Origin: Cyclobacteriaceae bacterium | GTDB lineage: Bacteria > Bacteroidota > Bacteroidia > Cytophagales > Cyclobacteriaceae | Reading direction: 5' to 3' | NCBI GenBank assembly: GCA_028278225.1 | Contig: JANQEU010000008.1 | Location: 1-57,949, forward strand | Length of the DNA: 57,949 nucleotides | Shown: positions 35,975 to 45,041 of the stretch, piece by piece | How the letters are laid out: the number at the start of each line of letters is the position of its first letter | Numbering within the stretch: position 1 is the stretch's first letter | The notes under the pieces: generated by a model | Database searches by the model: none | What the model was told of the DNA's origin: nothing | The model's input: the letters and a program-made list of their open reading frames with translations, nothing else | Position numbers and translations under genes: made by a program

Positions 35975-36749
35975 GATCTTAAGATACAGTTTTTATGATC
36001 TGGCCAGGAGCAGGTGGAGTTATATCTACTTTCTTTTTTACCTCCTGCTGGGATTTGTGTTGCTGTTTCTCAATAGTAACCTGTCAAAAGCCATCATTAC
36101 GTTGATGAATATAATTATCGTTTTGACGCCAATGATCGGAACGATATTCGGAGTTATGTATTTCTACAGCTCAAGGGAGTTCACGGAACTGCTGCTGGCG
36201 CAACCTATAAAGCGGGGAACCATTTTTTTGGGTCAGTACCTTGGTATTGCCACTTCATTGTCACTCAGTCTGCTGGCCGGACTGGGGATACCTTTCCTGA
36301 TCTACGGTGTCTGGCAGTCATCGGAAATCTGGAATTTCGGTATGCTCCTGGTGGCAGGGACATTCCTTACTTTCATTTTTGTGGCATTGTCGATCAATAT
36401 TTCGCTAAAAAATGAAAACAAGATCAAGGGTTTTGGTTATGCAATTCTGCTTTGGTTATTTCTCGCGGTGATCTACGATGGCATTTTTATGATTTCCCTG
36501 GTGGTATTCGACGATTACCCACTGGATCAGTTCACCTTGCTTGCCAGCATGCTTAATCCAATTGATCTCTCACGCATCCTCATACTGCTCAAGCTGGATA
36601 TTTCTGCCCTTTTAGGATATACCGGTGCTGTCTTCAGCAAATTTTTCGGGACCGGGATGGGAACGGTGATCTCTTTTACCGTACTGGTGATCTGGACCTT
36701 TATTCCGGCCTGGTCGATGCTAAAAATCGCAGGGAAGAAGGATTTTTAG
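35967..36749 (+). CDS. nosY: NosY ABC transporter permease
   Basis: The 260-residue integral membrane protein has about six hydrophobic helices (YIYFLFYLLLGFVLLFL, LMNIIIVLTPMIGTIFGVMYFY, LGIATSLSLSLLAGLGIPFLIY, MLLVAGTFLTFIFVALSI, FGYAILLWLFLAVIYDGIFMI, VISFTVLVIWTFIPAWSML). The motif SREFTELLLAQPIKR matches the coupling region of NosY/ABC-2 permeases. It forms the transporter with NosF. It is the last gene of the nos cluster; I see no strong terminator after it. Confidence 0.93.
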   Translation: MIKILRYSFYDLARSRWSYIYFLFYLLLGFVLLFLNSNLSKAIITLMNIIIVLTPMIGTIFGVMYFYSSREFTELLLAQPIKRGTIFLGQYLGIATSLSLSLLAGLGIPFLIYGVWQSSEIWNFGMLLVAGTFLTFIFVALSINISLKNENKIKGFGYAILLWLFLAVIYDGIFMISLVVFDDYPLDQFTLLASMLNPIDLSRILILLKLDISALLGYTGAVFSKFFGTGMGTVISFTVLVIWTFIPAWSMLKIAGKKDF

Positions 36750-36799
36750 TTCCAAAGCCCGAATCTTAATCTACCCGGTACTTTCTGAAATATTAATTA

Positions 36800-36832
36800 T
36801 TTGAAAAAATGATATGTACTCCCCTACCTTTG
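36800..36832 (+). promoter_or_regulatory. Bacteroidota promoter of the 36.9-kb VCBS gene
   Basis: TTTG at 36800-36803, a 21-nt spacer, and TACCTTTG at 36825-36832 fit the TTTG / TAnnTTTG promoter of Bacteroidota exactly. The transcript should start near 36838, about 40 nt before the GTG start, so the VCBS gene is not simply part of the nos operon. Confidence 0.75.
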
Positions 36833-36878
36833 TAAAGTCCCGAAAACTACTTTGACCGAAAAATAATCAGCAAATCAA

Positions 36879-39800
36879 GTGAAGAGCTTATTCCTTCTGA
36901 TATTCCTTTTTTTGATCGTCAGCTGTTCGGTAGATGAAAATGCATCTAACGATCGTGGTCAAAAAAATATATTCCACAAAGTGGATGCTAATGTTTCCGG
37001 GATAGATTTTGCCAATTCAATACAGGAAAATGTCGAGACAAAAGAGAATATTTTTGATTACGACTATTTCTATAATGGGGCTGGAGTTGGTATCGCCGAT
37101 ATTAATAACGATGGGTTGAGCGATATTTTTTTCTGCGGAAATCAGGTGTCCAACCGGCTATACCTGAACAAGGGAAACCTGAAATTTGAAGATATTTCTT
37201 CAACCTCGGGGATCGATACAGGTAGTGGCTGGTCCAATGGTGTAACATTTGCCGATATCAACGGCGATGGATGGCTAGATATCTACATTAGCCAGGGGGG
37301 ACCCTACGAACCTGCCAGGAGAAAAAATCTCTTGTACATTAACCAGCAGGATCTGACCTTCGAAGAGAGGTCTGCGAATTACGGTCTTTCCGATAATTCG
37401 ATCAGCACCCAGAGCGCATTCTTTGATTTTGATAAGGATGGAGATCTGGATTGCGTGGTGATGAATGAAAATCCCTTATATGGCTTCGGCCCGATTGAAT
37501 TTAACAGACGATTGGAAAACGATAAGGATTTACTGCACATGAGCAGTAGTCACCTTTATAGAAATGATGACGGACAATTTCAGGATATCACTGAGGATGC
37601 CGGATTATTAAATCCCTGTTTTGGCCTTGGGTTGGTAGTAAGTGATATCAACAATGATAACTGGCTGGATATTTATATTGCCAATGACTACTATCTGCCT
37701 GACGTGATCTATCTAAACCAGGGGGACGGGACCTTCACCGACGGAATCCAATCCCTGACCAATCAGATTTCATTTGCCGGGATGGGTGTTGATATCGCAG
37801 ACATTAACAACGACGCTTTCCAGGACATTTTCGTTCTCGACATGGCCTCAGATGATCATTACAGGAGCAAGACCCTGATGGCTACCATGGACACACGGAG
37901 TTTCGATTTGTTTGTAAATGAATTGGACTACCAGCACCAGTATATGTTTAATTCGTTGCAGTTGAATAACGGTAATAGAACATTTAAAAATATTGCTCAT
38001 TTCTCAGGGCTGGCAAAAACCAACTGGAGTTGGGCCGTGTTAATGGTAGATTTTAATAATAATGAGCACAAAGACATTTTCATAACCAACGGATATCGCA
38101 GGTATTCGACCGATAACGATACCAGGATGGCAGTAGCCTTCGCACAACAGGTATTCAAGAATAATGTCCCGATGGATGTTAAAAAGCGGATTTACTATGC
38201 AATGCCATCGGAAAAGCTGTCGAACCTGATGTACGAAAACGAAGGCAATTTGTCATTTTCCGACAGGTCCGTAGAATGGGGCCTTGATGATTTATCGTTC
38301 TCTAACGGTGCCGCCTATGGAGACCTGGATAATGATGGGGACCTGGAACTGGTGGTAAACAATATGGATGAGGAGGCCTTCCTCTACAAAAATCTCTCCG
38401 TTGAAAATAAAACAGGAAATTTCCTGAATGTAAGGACCAAAGGAGACCTTAGTGAATCTTTTCCCAAAGTGACCATTGTCAGCGAAGGCGGAACCCAAAC
38501 TATAGAAAACAAGAGGGTTCGCGGATATCGGTCATCGGTGGGTGAGCTGATCCATTTCGGATTGGGCAACGTCGTCGAAATTGATACTGTCCGTGTAGAA
38601 TGGCCATCGGGTAAACGGGAAGAGAAATACAATGTAGCAGGGAATACAGTTGTCTTTTTCGAAGAAAAAAATGCCTCCTTGAATACTTCTAAAACTGTTT
38701 CAAATGACCCAAAATTTGAAAACATTGAAGCCATACAGCTGGGTTTGGACTACAGACACCGGGAAAATATTTACAATGATTTTGAGAGGGAGGTGCTGCT
38801 CCCGTACAAGCAGTCCACACTTGGGCCATTCCTTTCAAAAGGAGATGTGAATGGAGACGGTATCGATGATCTTTACATTGGCGGCGCTTCCGGACAAAGC
38901 GGACGGCTTTTTCTTAGTGAAGGGGGGACGTACAAAGCGGCGAACAGTAAAGTTTTTGAGTCCGATGCTCATTTTGAAGATATGGAATCCGTTTTCTTTG
39001 ACTCGGACGGTGATAACGATCTTGATCTATTTGTAGTAAGCGGTGGAAATGAATTTTCTATGGATTCGGAATATTACAGGGATCGCTTATATGTCAACGA
39101 CGGTCAGGGTAAATTCATTACCGCCCCTAAAGGGAGCTTTGGCAATTATGCATTTAGCGGAAAATCAGTATGTGCCGTTGACTATGATAATGACAATGAT
39201 CCGGACCTTATTGTAGGCAATAGAATTATACCTCAGCATTATCCAAAGGCTGCTCCGTCCTTTATTTTTGAGAATGATAACGGCAGATTCACGGATGTAA
39301 CTGCTGATGTGTTCCCGGAGTTACAATCTTTTGGAATTGTCAACAAAATCGTTCAATCTGACTTTGATAATGATGGATGGACAGACCTTGTAATTGTGGG
39401 TGAATGGACGAAAATCGGACTCTTCAAAAACGTGAATGGAGTTTTTCAGGAAATTTCTGCAGATAATGGTCTCAACCAGGAATTGGGCTGGTGGTATACC
39501 GCTGAGGAAACTGATGTCAACAGGGACGGACTGCCGGATTTTATAGTGGGTAATGTTGGACTCAATACTAAATATAAAACCACACCGGACAAACCCCTCA
39601 AAGTGTTTGCGAGTGATTTTGATAACAACAATACTTTTGATCTGGTATTGAGTACAAAGTACCAGGGAGACTATGTACCGTTCAGGGGCAAAGAGTGTTC
39701 AACTGAGCAAATGCCTTTTATCCGTGAGAGGTATCCAACTTACGATTCATTTGCGAGAGCTTCTGTTATAGACATTTTTGGAGATGGGCTGACAACTTCC

Positions 39801-40190
39801 TACCAGCGTGAAGTAACCACCTTTGAATCTGTACTTTTACTAAATCAGGGTGGCAATAAGTTCCAGCGTATTGCATTGCCAACAGAAGCTCAGCTCTTCC
39901 CGATAATGGATATTGAAACCTACGACATCAACAATGATAGTTTCGAAGATTTGCTCCTGGTTGGTGGAATTTACAATACCGAGCCTGAAACACCCCGATT
40001 TGATGCCGGTTCGGGTCTGGCATTAATATCCGACCAAAAAGGTGGTTACTCTACCCGGAAGAAATATAACTCGGAATTTTACATCGACGGAAACTCTAAG
40101 TCAATTGAGATCCTGGAACATTCTTCAGGAGATGGTTATGCTATTATTGGCTTGAATAATGATTTCCTTTCGGTTTTTCGTATCAATTAA
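36879..40190 (+). CDS. Giant VCBS/FG-GAP lipoprotein with central ASPIC/UnbV domain
   Basis: The 1103-residue lipoprotein (MKSLFLLIFLFLIVSC, Cys16) uses GTG at 36879 as start. Its build is the same as that of the two proteins in the SusCD operon: an N-terminal FG-GAP propeller (IADINNDGLSDIFFCGN, DINGDGWLDIYISQGG, DFDKDGDLDCVVM), a central ASPIC/UnbV stretch (KRVRGYRSSVGELIHFGLGN, DTVRVEWPSGKREEKY) and a second propeller (KGDVNGDGIDDLYIGGASG, DSDGDNDLDLFVVSGGNEF, DVNRDGLPDFIVGNVG). It has its own promoter and no SusCD beside it. Function is unknown; a surface location is inferred. Confidence 0.87.
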   Translation: MKSLFLLIFLFLIVSCSVDENASNDRGQKNIFHKVDANVSGIDFANSIQENVETKENIFDYDYFYNGAGVGIADINNDGLSDIFFCGNQVSNRLYLNKGNLKFEDISSTSGIDTGSGWSNGVTFADINGDGWLDIYISQGGPYEPARRKNLLYINQQDLTFEERSANYGLSDNSISTQSAFFDFDKDGDLDCVVMNENPLYGFGPIEFNRRLENDKDLLHMSSSHLYRNDDGQFQDITEDAGLLNPCFGLGLVVSDINNDNWLDIYIANDYYLPDVIYLNQGDGTFTDGIQSLTNQISFAGMGVDIADINNDAFQDIFVLDMASDDHYRSKTLMATMDTRSFDLFVNELDYQHQYMFNSLQLNNGNRTFKNIAHFSGLAKTNWSWAVLMVDFNNNEHKDIFITNGYRRYSTDNDTRMAVAFAQQVFKNNVPMDVKKRIYYAMPSEKLSNLMYENEGNLSFSDRSVEWGLDDLSFSNGAAYGDLDNDGDLELVVNNMDEEAFLYKNLSVENKTGNFLNVRTKGDLSESFPKVTIVSEGGTQTIENKRVRGYRSSVGELIHFGLGNVVEIDTVRVEWPSGKREEKYNVAGNTVVFFEEKNASLNTSKTVSNDPKFENIEAIQLGLDYRHRENIYNDFEREVLLPYKQSTLGPFLSKGDVNGDGIDDLYIGGASGQSGRLFLSEGGTYKAANSKVFESDAHFEDMESVFFDSDGDNDLDLFVVSGGNEFSMDSEYYRDRLYVNDGQGKFITAPKGSFGNYAFSGKSVCAVDYDNDNDPDLIVGNRIIPQHYPKAAPSFIFENDNGRFTDVTADVFPELQSFGIVNKIVQSDFDNDGWTDLVIVGEWTKIGLFKNVNGVFQEISADNGLNQELGWWYTAEETDVNRDGLPDFIVGNVGLNTKYKTTPDKPLKVFASDFDNNNTFDLVLSTKYQGDYVPFRGKECSTEQMPFIRERYPTYDSFARASVIDIFGDGLTTSYQREVTTFESVLLLNQGGNKFQRIALPTEAQLFPIMDIETYDINNDSFEDLLLVGGIYNTEPETPRFDAGSGLALISDQKGGYSTRKKYNSEFYIDGNSKSIEILEHSSGDGYAIIGLNNDFLSVFRIN

Positions 40191-40249
40191 AGCTGTTAAC
40201 CACGGATCCTGTCCTTTCTTGTGAATAATTTTAACGAAACACTATCTCA

Positions 40250-40747
40250 ATGCACAAGGATAAGATCGAGTCCGATGTATACCAGTGTCTGAAGGACCTT
40301 TCAATTGATTTCAAAGAATATAAACACCCTCCTGTAAGAACGGTGGATGAGGCTTCCCGGTATTGGCAGGCAATTGACGCTATGCATTGTAAAAACCTGT
40401 TTTTACGTGATAATAAAGGAAGGAGACATTTTCTTGTTATCATGGAGCACAATAAACCCTTCGACATCAAAAAGTTCGGTCATCAATCAAACCTGGGCCG
40501 TCTGAGTTTCGCCTCAAAAGAGAGACTAAGCAAATTCCTGGGTCTCGAACCCGGATCGGTTTCACCTTTCGGGCTGATAAATGATCGTGAGAACAGCGTT
40601 GAAGTCTATGTGGACGAGAACATCAAAGACACCAGCCATCTCGGATTTCACCCCAACATCAATACAGTTACCATTACCATCAGCCCCGATGATTTCGACA
40701 GGTTTCTTGACTGGGTTGGGAATGATTACTCATATGTGCAATTTTGA
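40250..40747 (+). CDS. ProX/PrdX-type aminoacyl-tRNA deacylase (YbaK/ProRS-associated domain)
   Basis: The 165-residue cytosolic protein matches the family of free-standing trans-editing domains that hydrolyse misacylated tRNA (Ala-tRNA-Pro for ProX/PrdX). Visible family features are IDFKEYKHPPVRTVDEASRYW, the catalytic-lysine strand CKNLFLRDNKGRRHFLVIM, RLSFASKERLSKFLGLEPGSVSPFGLIND and SHLGFHPNINTVTITIS. Length is typical. It lies 59 nt after the VCBS gene and 143 nt before the CRTAC1 gene and is probably unrelated to them in function. Confidence 0.9.
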   Translation: MHKDKIESDVYQCLKDLSIDFKEYKHPPVRTVDEASRYWQAIDAMHCKNLFLRDNKGRRHFLVIMEHNKPFDIKKFGHQSNLGRLSFASKERLSKFLGLEPGSVSPFGLINDRENSVEVYVDENIKDTSHLGFHPNINTVTITISPDDFDRFLDWVGNDYSYVQF

Positions 40748-40844
40748 GCAAAGTCAACGGATCTGTGAAAGAGGTAACGATGGTCGGACAGTTTCTTTTA
40801 CACAAATAGTTCAATACACATGTAACACCAAATCAGACATAGTC

Positions 40845-40852
40845 TATATTTG
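40845..40852 (+). promoter_or_regulatory. Putative -7 box of the CRTAC1/AsnB-like/radical SAM operon
   Basis: TATATTTG is an exact TAnnTTTG match, 38 nt upstream of the ATG at 40891. No TTTG box is seen at the right distance, so the promoter assignment is moderate. Confidence 0.5.
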
Positions 40853-40890
40853 GATCCTGGTAATCATTGCTGGTTTCGTCAAAATTATTA

Positions 40891-42549
40891 ATGCTTCGAA
40901 TTTTAACCCTCCGGGGAAGCTTATTCATTAGCTCAACTATCTCCTTTTCAGTATTTGCCCAGACAAAGCAACTATTTGAGGATGTAACTGCATCAGCAGG
41001 CATTGATTTCAGATATACCTTTGGTGACCGTTCATATGAGAATATTCTTGAGAGTAGCGGTTCGGGGATAACAATTCTGGACTATGACAGCGACGGGGAT
41101 ATGGATATCTACATGTTGAACGGCGTTTACCTGGAAGGAATTAGTGATCCTGAAGGGAAGGAATTTGCCGATTTCACAAATGAACTTTACAGAAATAACG
41201 GCGACGGGACTTTCAGCGAAGTTTCTGAAGCAGCTGGTATCAATAATAATCAATGGAGTATGGCGGCGGGAGCACTTGACTATGACGGAGATGGTGACGT
41301 AGATATTTACCTGGCAAACTACGGCCCCAACGTTTTTTATCAAAACAACGGTAACGGCACTTTTTCAGACATTACGGGAAAACTGGGGCTCGCCGGACCT
41401 GAAACACTTAACGGCTACACCAAGTGGAGTGTAGGCGTTGCATTTCTCGATTATAATCGTGACGGAGCTACAGATGTCATGGTAGGAAATTTTCTGGCCT
41501 TTGACCCTGAGTATGTATCGCCAACCTCACCTGAAATGATGCCTCATCCGGCCGAGTACCGGGGGCAGGCAACAATGATGTATGCGCAACAGCCGGACGG
41601 TTTTTTTAAAGATGTAACCGAAGAACTCCGGTTATCATACCCGGACTCAAAATGTATGGGTTTGACGGTATTTGATTATGACGGAGATGGTGATATGGAC
41701 ATATTCCAGGGTAACGATCATCAAATGAATTTCCTGTTTCGAAATGATGGGAATGGTAATTTCGATGAGACCGGAGTAGCAAGCGGCGTTGCAGTCAATG
41801 ACCAGGGAAATCCCACCGGATCCATGCATGGTACAATCGGTGATGTGGATGGTGACGGATTAATTGACATGCTGGTGACAGACCTGAGATACGGAGCTTT
41901 GTACAGAAACCTCGGAAAAGGGATCTACGAAGACATAACACGTCGCAGTGGAGTTGCTCGTGTTTTTTCGGGAAAAGGTCAGTGGGGCGCGGCCCTGTTT
42001 GATTATGACAATGATGGAGATCTTGATATTCTCGCGGCAAATGGGACCGCTGAGGAGCTTGTCACACAGTTTCCTTTGTTACTGGAAAACGATGGCAAAG
42101 GGAACTTTACGGATGTCGGGGCTGAAAAGGGAGAATATTTCAGGGCGAAAAGATCCGGTCGCGGTGCTGCAGTTTTGGATTACGATAATGACGGGGATCT
42201 TGATTTCATCGTTTCACATCTGGATGAAAAATCCACTCCGGCCCTTCTAAGAAACAACCTGGAAAATAATAATAGCTGGCTAGGTGTAATGTTAATCGGC
42301 GAGACCGGAAAAGCTTCAGCAATTGGGACTACTTTGACATTGGAGGCAGCAGGTAATAGATTTGTAAGAGTGAATCAGTGGTCGACGAGTTATCTTTCAA
42401 ACAATGACCCGAGAATCCATTTCGGACTGGGAGAACATAAAAAAATAGACGCTCTGAAAATTGTCTGGCCGGATGGACAGGTTGAACATTTGACAGATCT
42501 CGAGGTAAATCGATATATAACCATTGAGCAAGGAAAAGGAATAAATTGA
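40891..42549 (+). CDS. CRTAC1 family protein (FG-GAP repeats + C-terminal ASPIC/UnbV)
   Basis: The 552-residue secreted protein starts at the ATG at 40891 (MLRILTLRGSLFISST...SVFAQ, signal peptide); a TTG at 40867 only lengthens the n-region. It has a single propeller of FG-GAP/VCBS blades with Ca-binding loops (DYDSDGDMDIYMLNG, DYDGDGDVDIYLANYGPN, DYDGDGDMDIFQGNDHQMNF, DYDNDGDLDILAANG). A complete C-terminal ASPIC/UnbV domain follows (ASAIGTTLTLEAAGNR, VNQWSTSYLSNNDPRIHFGLG, DALKIVWPDGQ). It starts an operon with the AsnB-like and radical SAM genes (17-nt gap to the next gene). Function unknown. Confidence 0.9.
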   Translation: MLRILTLRGSLFISSTISFSVFAQTKQLFEDVTASAGIDFRYTFGDRSYENILESSGSGITILDYDSDGDMDIYMLNGVYLEGISDPEGKEFADFTNELYRNNGDGTFSEVSEAAGINNNQWSMAAGALDYDGDGDVDIYLANYGPNVFYQNNGNGTFSDITGKLGLAGPETLNGYTKWSVGVAFLDYNRDGATDVMVGNFLAFDPEYVSPTSPEMMPHPAEYRGQATMMYAQQPDGFFKDVTEELRLSYPDSKCMGLTVFDYDGDGDMDIFQGNDHQMNFLFRNDGNGNFDETGVASGVAVNDQGNPTGSMHGTIGDVDGDGLIDMLVTDLRYGALYRNLGKGIYEDITRRSGVARVFSGKGQWGAALFDYDNDGDLDILAANGTAEELVTQFPLLLENDGKGNFTDVGAEKGEYFRAKRSGRGAAVLDYDNDGDLDFIVSHLDEKSTPALLRNNLENNNSWLGVMLIGETGKASAIGTTLTLEAAGNRFVRVNQWSTSYLSNNDPRIHFGLGEHKKIDALKIVWPDGQVEHLTDLEVNRYITIEQGKGIN

Positions 42550-42565
42550 AGTATAACATAGTGAC

Positions 42566-43903
42566 ATGAAAATGAAACAGCACCAGTACATTGAGAAGGT
42601 TGTGAATCTTTTGGACCCGGATAAGAACACGATATATAATATGTCGGTTGAGGAGGCCATCGAGGTATTGAAATCAGGTCAATCTGAGTCAGTCAGGAAA
42701 ATTGACGGACAGTTTGCACTGGTATCGGCGGAGGGAAAGTCTGTAAAGCTGGCACGATCCATCGGCCGGCCATTGAGGTATTTTATCGCGAAACTTGAGG
42801 CGGGACCCTGCCTGGTGATCGCAGAGCGTATCGAAACCATATATGATTATCTGAAGTCAAGAGGACTGGACGACCAGTTCCACCCTTCATATACAAGGAT
42901 GGCTCCGGCACATTACATTACAAAAATTGAATTACTTGGTTGTCCTGATCCTAATCCGGAATATGAGCGATTTTTTACCCCTGAAAGGAATAGTTTCAGG
43001 TCAAATGATTTTGATCAAATAGGCGAAGCCTATATGACAGCACTGTATGATGAAATCGTCAAGTGGCTCCGGCTCAAAGCAAATAAGGGGCCGGTAGGCG
43101 TTAGTTTCTCTGCGGGGATTGACAGTGGTTCGGTATTTCTGCTGACATATCATGCACTAAGACAGCTTGGTGAGAGCCCTTCAAGATTAAAAGCTTTTAC
43201 CCTGTCGGTTGATGGGGGCGGCTCAGACCTTGACCAGGCCAGGGCCTTTCTGGATAAGTTAGGAATGGAGTTATTCCTGGAGCCCATTGAAGTTTCTTCA
43301 AATGACCTGGATTGGAAGAAAACAATAAGGATAGTTGAAGATTATAAACCCCTTGACATTCAGAGTGCTACGATGAACGTTGCCCTCCTGGAAGGGATAA
43401 GAAAGAGATATCCGGACTGGAAATACATGCTGGATGGCGATGGTGGCGATGAAAATCTTAAGGATTACCCAATCGAAGAAAATCTGGAGCTGACCATTCG
43501 AAGTGTTTTAAACAACCTGATGCTGTATCAGGAGGGATGGGGAGTCCACTCCATGAAGCACTCACTCACCTATAGCGGAGGACTTAGCAGAGGCTACATG
43601 CGTACCTGTGCCCCTATGGAAAAGCTGGATTTTGTAGGATTCAGCCCTTACACTTTGCCAAACGTAATCGAAATAGCAGAAAGCATTCCATTCATCGAAA
43701 TGACCGAATGGGATCACAACAAGCTCTATGACCTTAAGGGCCGGATCGTTTCTGCCGGGGTGAAAAAAATAACGGGATTGGATATGCCTGTCTACAAGAA
43801 AAGACGTTTTCAACATGGAGCAACCACTGAATCTGTCTTTGACCAGCATTTCCCTAAATCCGATATGGCATACCGTAAAGTATTCCAGCAGGTATATGAT
43901 TAA
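42566..43903 (+). CDS. Asparagine-synthetase-like amidotransferase lacking the glutaminase cysteine
   Basis: The 445-residue protein keeps the ATP-pyrophosphatase half of class B asparagine synthetases. The PP-loop is at 179-189 (VSFSAGIDSGS) and the second signature is DGDGGDEN (290-297). Its N-terminal half still shows the Ntn-amidotransferase outline (KIDGQFALVSAEGKSVKLARSIGRPLRYF, MAPAHYITKIELL), but the start is MKMKQHQY with no catalytic Cys2, so it cannot use glutamine in the normal way. Such enzymes (for example beta-lactam synthetases and lasso cyclases) adenylate a carboxylate and join it to an amine. Its 8-nt overlap with the radical SAM gene suggests a joint pathway. The substrate is unknown. 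Confidence 0.82.
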   Translation: MKMKQHQYIEKVVNLLDPDKNTIYNMSVEEAIEVLKSGQSESVRKIDGQFALVSAEGKSVKLARSIGRPLRYFIAKLEAGPCLVIAERIETIYDYLKSRGLDDQFHPSYTRMAPAHYITKIELLGCPDPNPEYERFFTPERNSFRSNDFDQIGEAYMTALYDEIVKWLRLKANKGPVGVSFSAGIDSGSVFLLTYHALRQLGESPSRLKAFTLSVDGGGSDLDQARAFLDKLGMELFLEPIEVSSNDLDWKKTIRIVEDYKPLDIQSATMNVALLEGIRKRYPDWKYMLDGDGGDENLKDYPIEENLELTIRSVLNNLMLYQEGWGVHSMKHSLTYSGGLSRGYMRTCAPMEKLDFVGFSPYTLPNVIEIAESIPFIEMTEWDHNKLYDLKGRIVSAGVKKITGLDMPVYKKRRFQHGATTESVFDQHFPKSDMAYRKVFQQVYD

Positions 43904-44846
43904 ACCCCCGGGGTATGCTCTTGGGGACAAGTGGATTCTCTCACACCGCGGTCCGAAGAATCCCGTTGACCCGCTCAGACCCTATTTGTTTTTCCAGGAA
44001 GAAGAAATATCACCGACCGGTAATGTAGAAAAGGTCAATACCATTTTCCTGACCAATGCGGAATGTCCCTTCAAGTGCCTGATGTGCGACCTCTGGAAGA
44101 ACACAACCAACAGTAGTGTACGGCCAGGAAATATTCCACAACAGATCCGGTGGGCAAATTCACAACTTGGTTCGGCCGAAAGCATCAAACTTTATAATAG
44201 TGGTAACTTTTTTGACCGAAATGCCATACCGGTAGAGGATTATGAAGAGATAGCCGGATTATTGGACGGTTTTGACAGGGTAATCGTCGAAAGTCATCCA
44301 AAACTCGTTGGTGAGCTTTGCCTGTATTTTAACAAATTGATCAAAGGTGAGCTTCAGGTCTCCATCGGCCTGGAAACCGTCCATCCTGATGTCCTGCCAT
44401 TACTCAATAAGAAAATGGACCTGAATGATTTCCGGAAATCAGTCCGATTCTTAGGCAGTAATGGGATCACGTCAAGAGCTTTTATACTTTTGAAACCACC
44501 CTTTCTCTCCGATGATGAGGGAGTGGAATGGACAAAGAGATCCATAGATTTTAGCATTAGCGCGGGAGTTGAATGTAACGTTATTATCCCCACCAGGGTG
44601 GGGAACGGAGCAATGGAGCAACTGCACTATGAAGGATATTTTGACCCGCCTGTCATCAAATCATTGGAAAAAGTGCTGGAATACGGCATTCAATTGCAGA
44701 AGGGAAGAGTGCTGGGTGACCTTTGGGACATTGAAAAATTTTCAACCTGCAGTGAATGTTTGGATGACCGGATCGCCCGTATCAATGAAATGAACCTAAC
44801 GCAGCGTATTTTGCAGGAAATCAATTGTCCAGGCTGCGGGAAATAA
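43896..44846 (+). CDS. Radical SAM protein, Elp3/RaSEA-like, with C-terminal CxxC pairs
   Basis: The 316-residue enzyme starts at the ATG at 43896, inside the end of the AsnB-like gene. The radical SAM cluster motif is CPFKCLMC (Cys57, Cys61, Cys64). Other segments, SIKLYNSGNFFDRNAIP, RVIVESHPKLV and LQVSIGLETVHPDVLPLLNKKM, resemble the Elp3/MiaB-like group that includes the archaeosine enzyme RaSEA (COG1244 type). Two C-terminal CxxC pairs (CSEC and CPGC) may hold zinc or a second Fe-S cluster. With the preceding ATP-dependent ligase-like gene, it suggests a two-step chemical modification of an unknown molecule, perhaps a tRNA base or a small metabolite. Confidence 0.85.
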   Translation: MIKPPGYALGDKWILSHRGPKNPVDPLRPYLFFQEEEISPTGNVEKVNTIFLTNAECPFKCLMCDLWKNTTNSSVRPGNIPQQIRWANSQLGSAESIKLYNSGNFFDRNAIPVEDYEEIAGLLDGFDRVIVESHPKLVGELCLYFNKLIKGELQVSIGLETVHPDVLPLLNKKMDLNDFRKSVRFLGSNGITSRAFILLKPPFLSDDEGVEWTKRSIDFSISAGVECNVIIPTRVGNGAMEQLHYEGYFDPPVIKSLEKVLEYGIQLQKGRVLGDLWDIEKFSTCSECLDDRIARINEMNLTQRILQEINCPGCGK

Positions 44847-44958
44847 AACCAGGAAACTGAAGTTTTCATGCTCACTCACCGGTTTATCGCTTTTGGACAG
44901 AATCCTCGCTTTACAAAAATTATGGCAAAAAAGGAGTCATTTTCAAAATGACAAATGA

Positions 44959-45001
44959 TGATTAAAATCATAAAAAGTTTCAATCTCTCTTCCTAAAATT
45001 G
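44959..45001 (+). promoter_or_regulatory. Crp/Fnr-type operator and -7 box of the multiheme cytochrome operon
   Basis: TGATTAAAATCA (44959-44970) is a perfect TGAT-N4-ATCA palindrome, extended to ATGAT-N4-ATCAT. 23 nt later is TAAAATTG (44994-45001), a one-mismatch TAnnTTTG box. The core and the spacing are the same as in front of the nos cytochrome gene (29796-29838). An Fnr/Crp-like activator controlling both operons is inferred. Confidence 0.7.
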
Positions 45002-45041
45002 GAATAAACTACTGGCGTGGTATAATTTAAATACAGTTCAC

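Noticed and set aside
42566-43903. Calling the AsnB-like gene a true asparagine synthetase (asnB)
   Set aside because: No catalytic Cys2 and the N-terminal domain is shortened and diverged; only the ATP-pyrophosphatase motifs are kept.
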